A stretch of 64,000 nt of DNA from Micromonospora sp. M71_S20 (lineage in GTDB: Bacteria; Actinomycetota; Actinomycetes; Mycobacteriales; Micromonosporaceae). A program made the position numbers and the translations under genes. A model generated the notes under the pieces. The model was not told the origin of the DNA. It did no database searches and worked only from the letters and a program-made list of their open reading frames with translations. Location of the stretch: NCBI RefSeq assembly GCF_003664255.1, contig NZ_RCCV01000001.1, forward strand, positions 1,922,001 to 1,986,000, read 5' to 3'. This document shows, piece by piece, positions 62,781 to 64,000 of the stretch (its first letter is position 1; each line of letters begins with the position of its first letter).

Positions 62781-62973
62781 AGACCGGGGTCGAGCGGCGT
62801 ACCTCGAGGACGGCTTCCAGCTTGTCCATGTCCCGCGCCGTGACGTAGGTCGGCGCTGAGCCGGTGGCTTCCGCCGCTGCTGATGCGGCGCCCGCCCCCG
62901 GTTCGGCGAATACATGACGCCACCGATGGAGCACCGCTCGACGCCCGACCTGGAAGTGGGGCCGCGCCGGCAC

Positions 62974-63813
62974 TCACGCTGCGCGAGTGCCGGCGTCGGG
63001 ACGGTCGAGGCGCTCAGGCGCAGCCCAGCCCTGGGCGTACGCGGGCGGCGGGTTTCCGGCGGCGACCTTGTCGGCGATCTCCCAGAACACCTCCGGCCAG
63101 TCGCCCTCGTCGTTCATCTGGTGCAGCACCCGCCAGTTGTGGCTGCTGCGCAGGGCGTCGCCGGCCCGCTGGAGTGCGGCGTCGTCGCCGACCCGCTTCG
63201 CGCGTAGCCATTCGGCGATCCATGCGCAGCCGGCCCGGGAGGTCACCTGGGCGCCGAACTGGTAGGAGTCGTTGGTGCCGACGTCACCCGGCGCCGTGGG
63301 GTCGAAGTTCGGCGGAAGCGGCACGTCGGCGAGCACCTGGCCGCCTGCTCGGCCACCCGCCCGGGCGTGACGATCTCCGCCGGAAGCGCGGCCAGCCAGG
63401 TGCGTACGTCGACGCGGACGATGTCGGCGAGGACCCCGTCGAAGTCGTCCCGGCTCCAGCCCCCGCCGGTACGGAGTTCGACGAGACACCGTCGCGGGGG
63501 CGGAGCATGACCGCGAAGTCGTCGGAGCTGTAGCGGAACAGGTCACCCTGCCAGCCGTCGACCCGCACCGCCTTCGGAGGGCTGACGTTGCGCCGGTCGG
63601 CGTGGAAGCCCTCGTACTGTTCGGCCGGGTACCAGTTCACCTCCAACTGGCGCCCGCCGTTGCTGAACGCGATGGTGCCCTGCTGCTCGGTGAACCCGTA
63701 GACGGTGGTCACCTTCCAGCCCGGCTGGTCGATGAGCAGAGCAGCGGCTCGATGCCGTCGGCGTAGACGCGTCGGAAATGGTCCTCGTGCTCGGTCGCGG
63801 AGGTCACGTCCAT
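62974..63813 (-). pseudogene. hypothetical protein gene with three frameshifts
   Basis: The minus strand starts MDVTSATEHEDHFRRVYADG at 63813. After a shift it continues LIDQPGWKVTTVYGFTEQQG and YRYSSDD-like FRYSSDDFAVMLRPRDG. After another it gives SRDDFDGVLADIVRVDVRTW and LPAEIVTPGRV. A third frame gives VLADVPLPPNFDPTAPGDVG and SSHNWRVLHQMNDEGDWPEV to the stop. Homologues of this type are uncharacterised actinomycete proteins. Either the gene is decaying or the region is badly sequenced. The stretch 62781-62973 holds nothing clear. Confidence 0.65.
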
Positions 63814-63927
63814 CCCATGTCCGGTCGGACCCCGATCGTGACGGGCCCGGCCCGGAATGGGCCTCGATCCGTCCCCGCGAGTCGTCCCGGCCGACCGCGC
63901 CCCCGGAGAGCTGCCGCGGTCCTCCGG

Positions 63928-64000
63928 TCAGGAGCGGCCGGAGCTGATGCGGTCCAGGTGGGGCGCGAGTTCGTCGGTGATCAGCAGGTCGCGGCGGATC
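63928..64000 (-). CDS. C-terminal end of an unidentified gene (partial)
   Basis: The minus strand reads IRRDLLITDELAPHLDRISS, then GRS and stop at 63928; the gene continues past the right edge. Too little is present to name it. Confidence 0.45.
   Translation of the reverse strand, partial: IRRDLLITDELAPHLDRISSGRS

Overview
The window is very GC-rich chromosomal DNA of an actinomycete. Frequent GTG starts, ATGA/GTGA gene overlaps, F420-type and ANTAR/STAS gene families, a Spo0M-type gene and LPXTG/anchored-repeat surface proteins all point to Micromonosporaceae (Micromonospora-like). The species is an inference; no rRNA is present to test it.

Positions 1-19,000 form a metal (mainly zinc) island. 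A minus-strand run carries zinc-independent ribosomal proteins L28, L33 and S14, three surface proteins with anchored-repeat (choice-of-anchor M) domains, a DUF916 protein, and an ABC transporter (binding protein, ATPase, permease; the permease runs off the left edge). It starts behind a Zur-type palindrome. A divergent Zur-boxed unit encodes a CobW-like protein that has lost its GTPase motifs, L31 type B and a truncated methyltransferase. It is followed by a Fur-family gene broken by a (GCACC)4 repeat. A third unit carries L32, a normal CobW GTPase, a methyltransferase and a frameshifted ferredoxin-like gene. A methyltransferase with its own palindrome and a P1B-4 metal-efflux ATPase with a divergent ArsR regulator complete the island. 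These genes fit zinc starvation (uptake, metallochaperones, ribosomal protein swapping) next to metal excess (efflux).

Positions 19,000-49,000 are a mosaic stress and signalling region. It holds a nonsense-mutated IS110 element and a second IS110 whose 3' end is fused to an hflX remnant. It also has a baeRF2/Vms1-like protein, a frameshifted AraC regulator and a frameshifted TPP enzyme. Other genes encode an HPP protein, a molybdopterin oxidoreductase lacking its Fe-S cysteines, a four-helix copper protein, an OBAP, a DsbA-like protein, a zinc alcohol dehydrogenase, a type II NADH dehydrogenase-like flavoprotein, LtrA, a CYP152-type P450 and an FNT channel. Interspersed are three GAF-ANTAR regulators, three STAS anti-anti-sigma genes with a shared 19-bp leader motif, and an RsbW-like kinase. 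Several fragments (YetF, LLM oxidoreductase, beta-helix, cupin) mark old recombination junctions.

Positions 49,000-64,000 hold Spo0M, three CNNM/CorC transporters (one frameshifted), a CaCA exchanger, and a retron-like scar: two copies of a ~120-bp structured repeat flanking a reverse-transcriptase 3' fragment, one copy cutting a tRNA-Arg gene in half. A third copy lies at 19,057. The right end carries a serine beta-lactamase-like protein, a kinase-like phosphotransferase, a nucleotidyltransferase, a Nudix hydrolase, methionine aminopeptidase divergent from an XRE regulator with a palindrome between them, and a gene broken by three frameshifts. Many genes here carry single-base frame disruptions, so either pseudogenisation is common or the assembly has indel errors.
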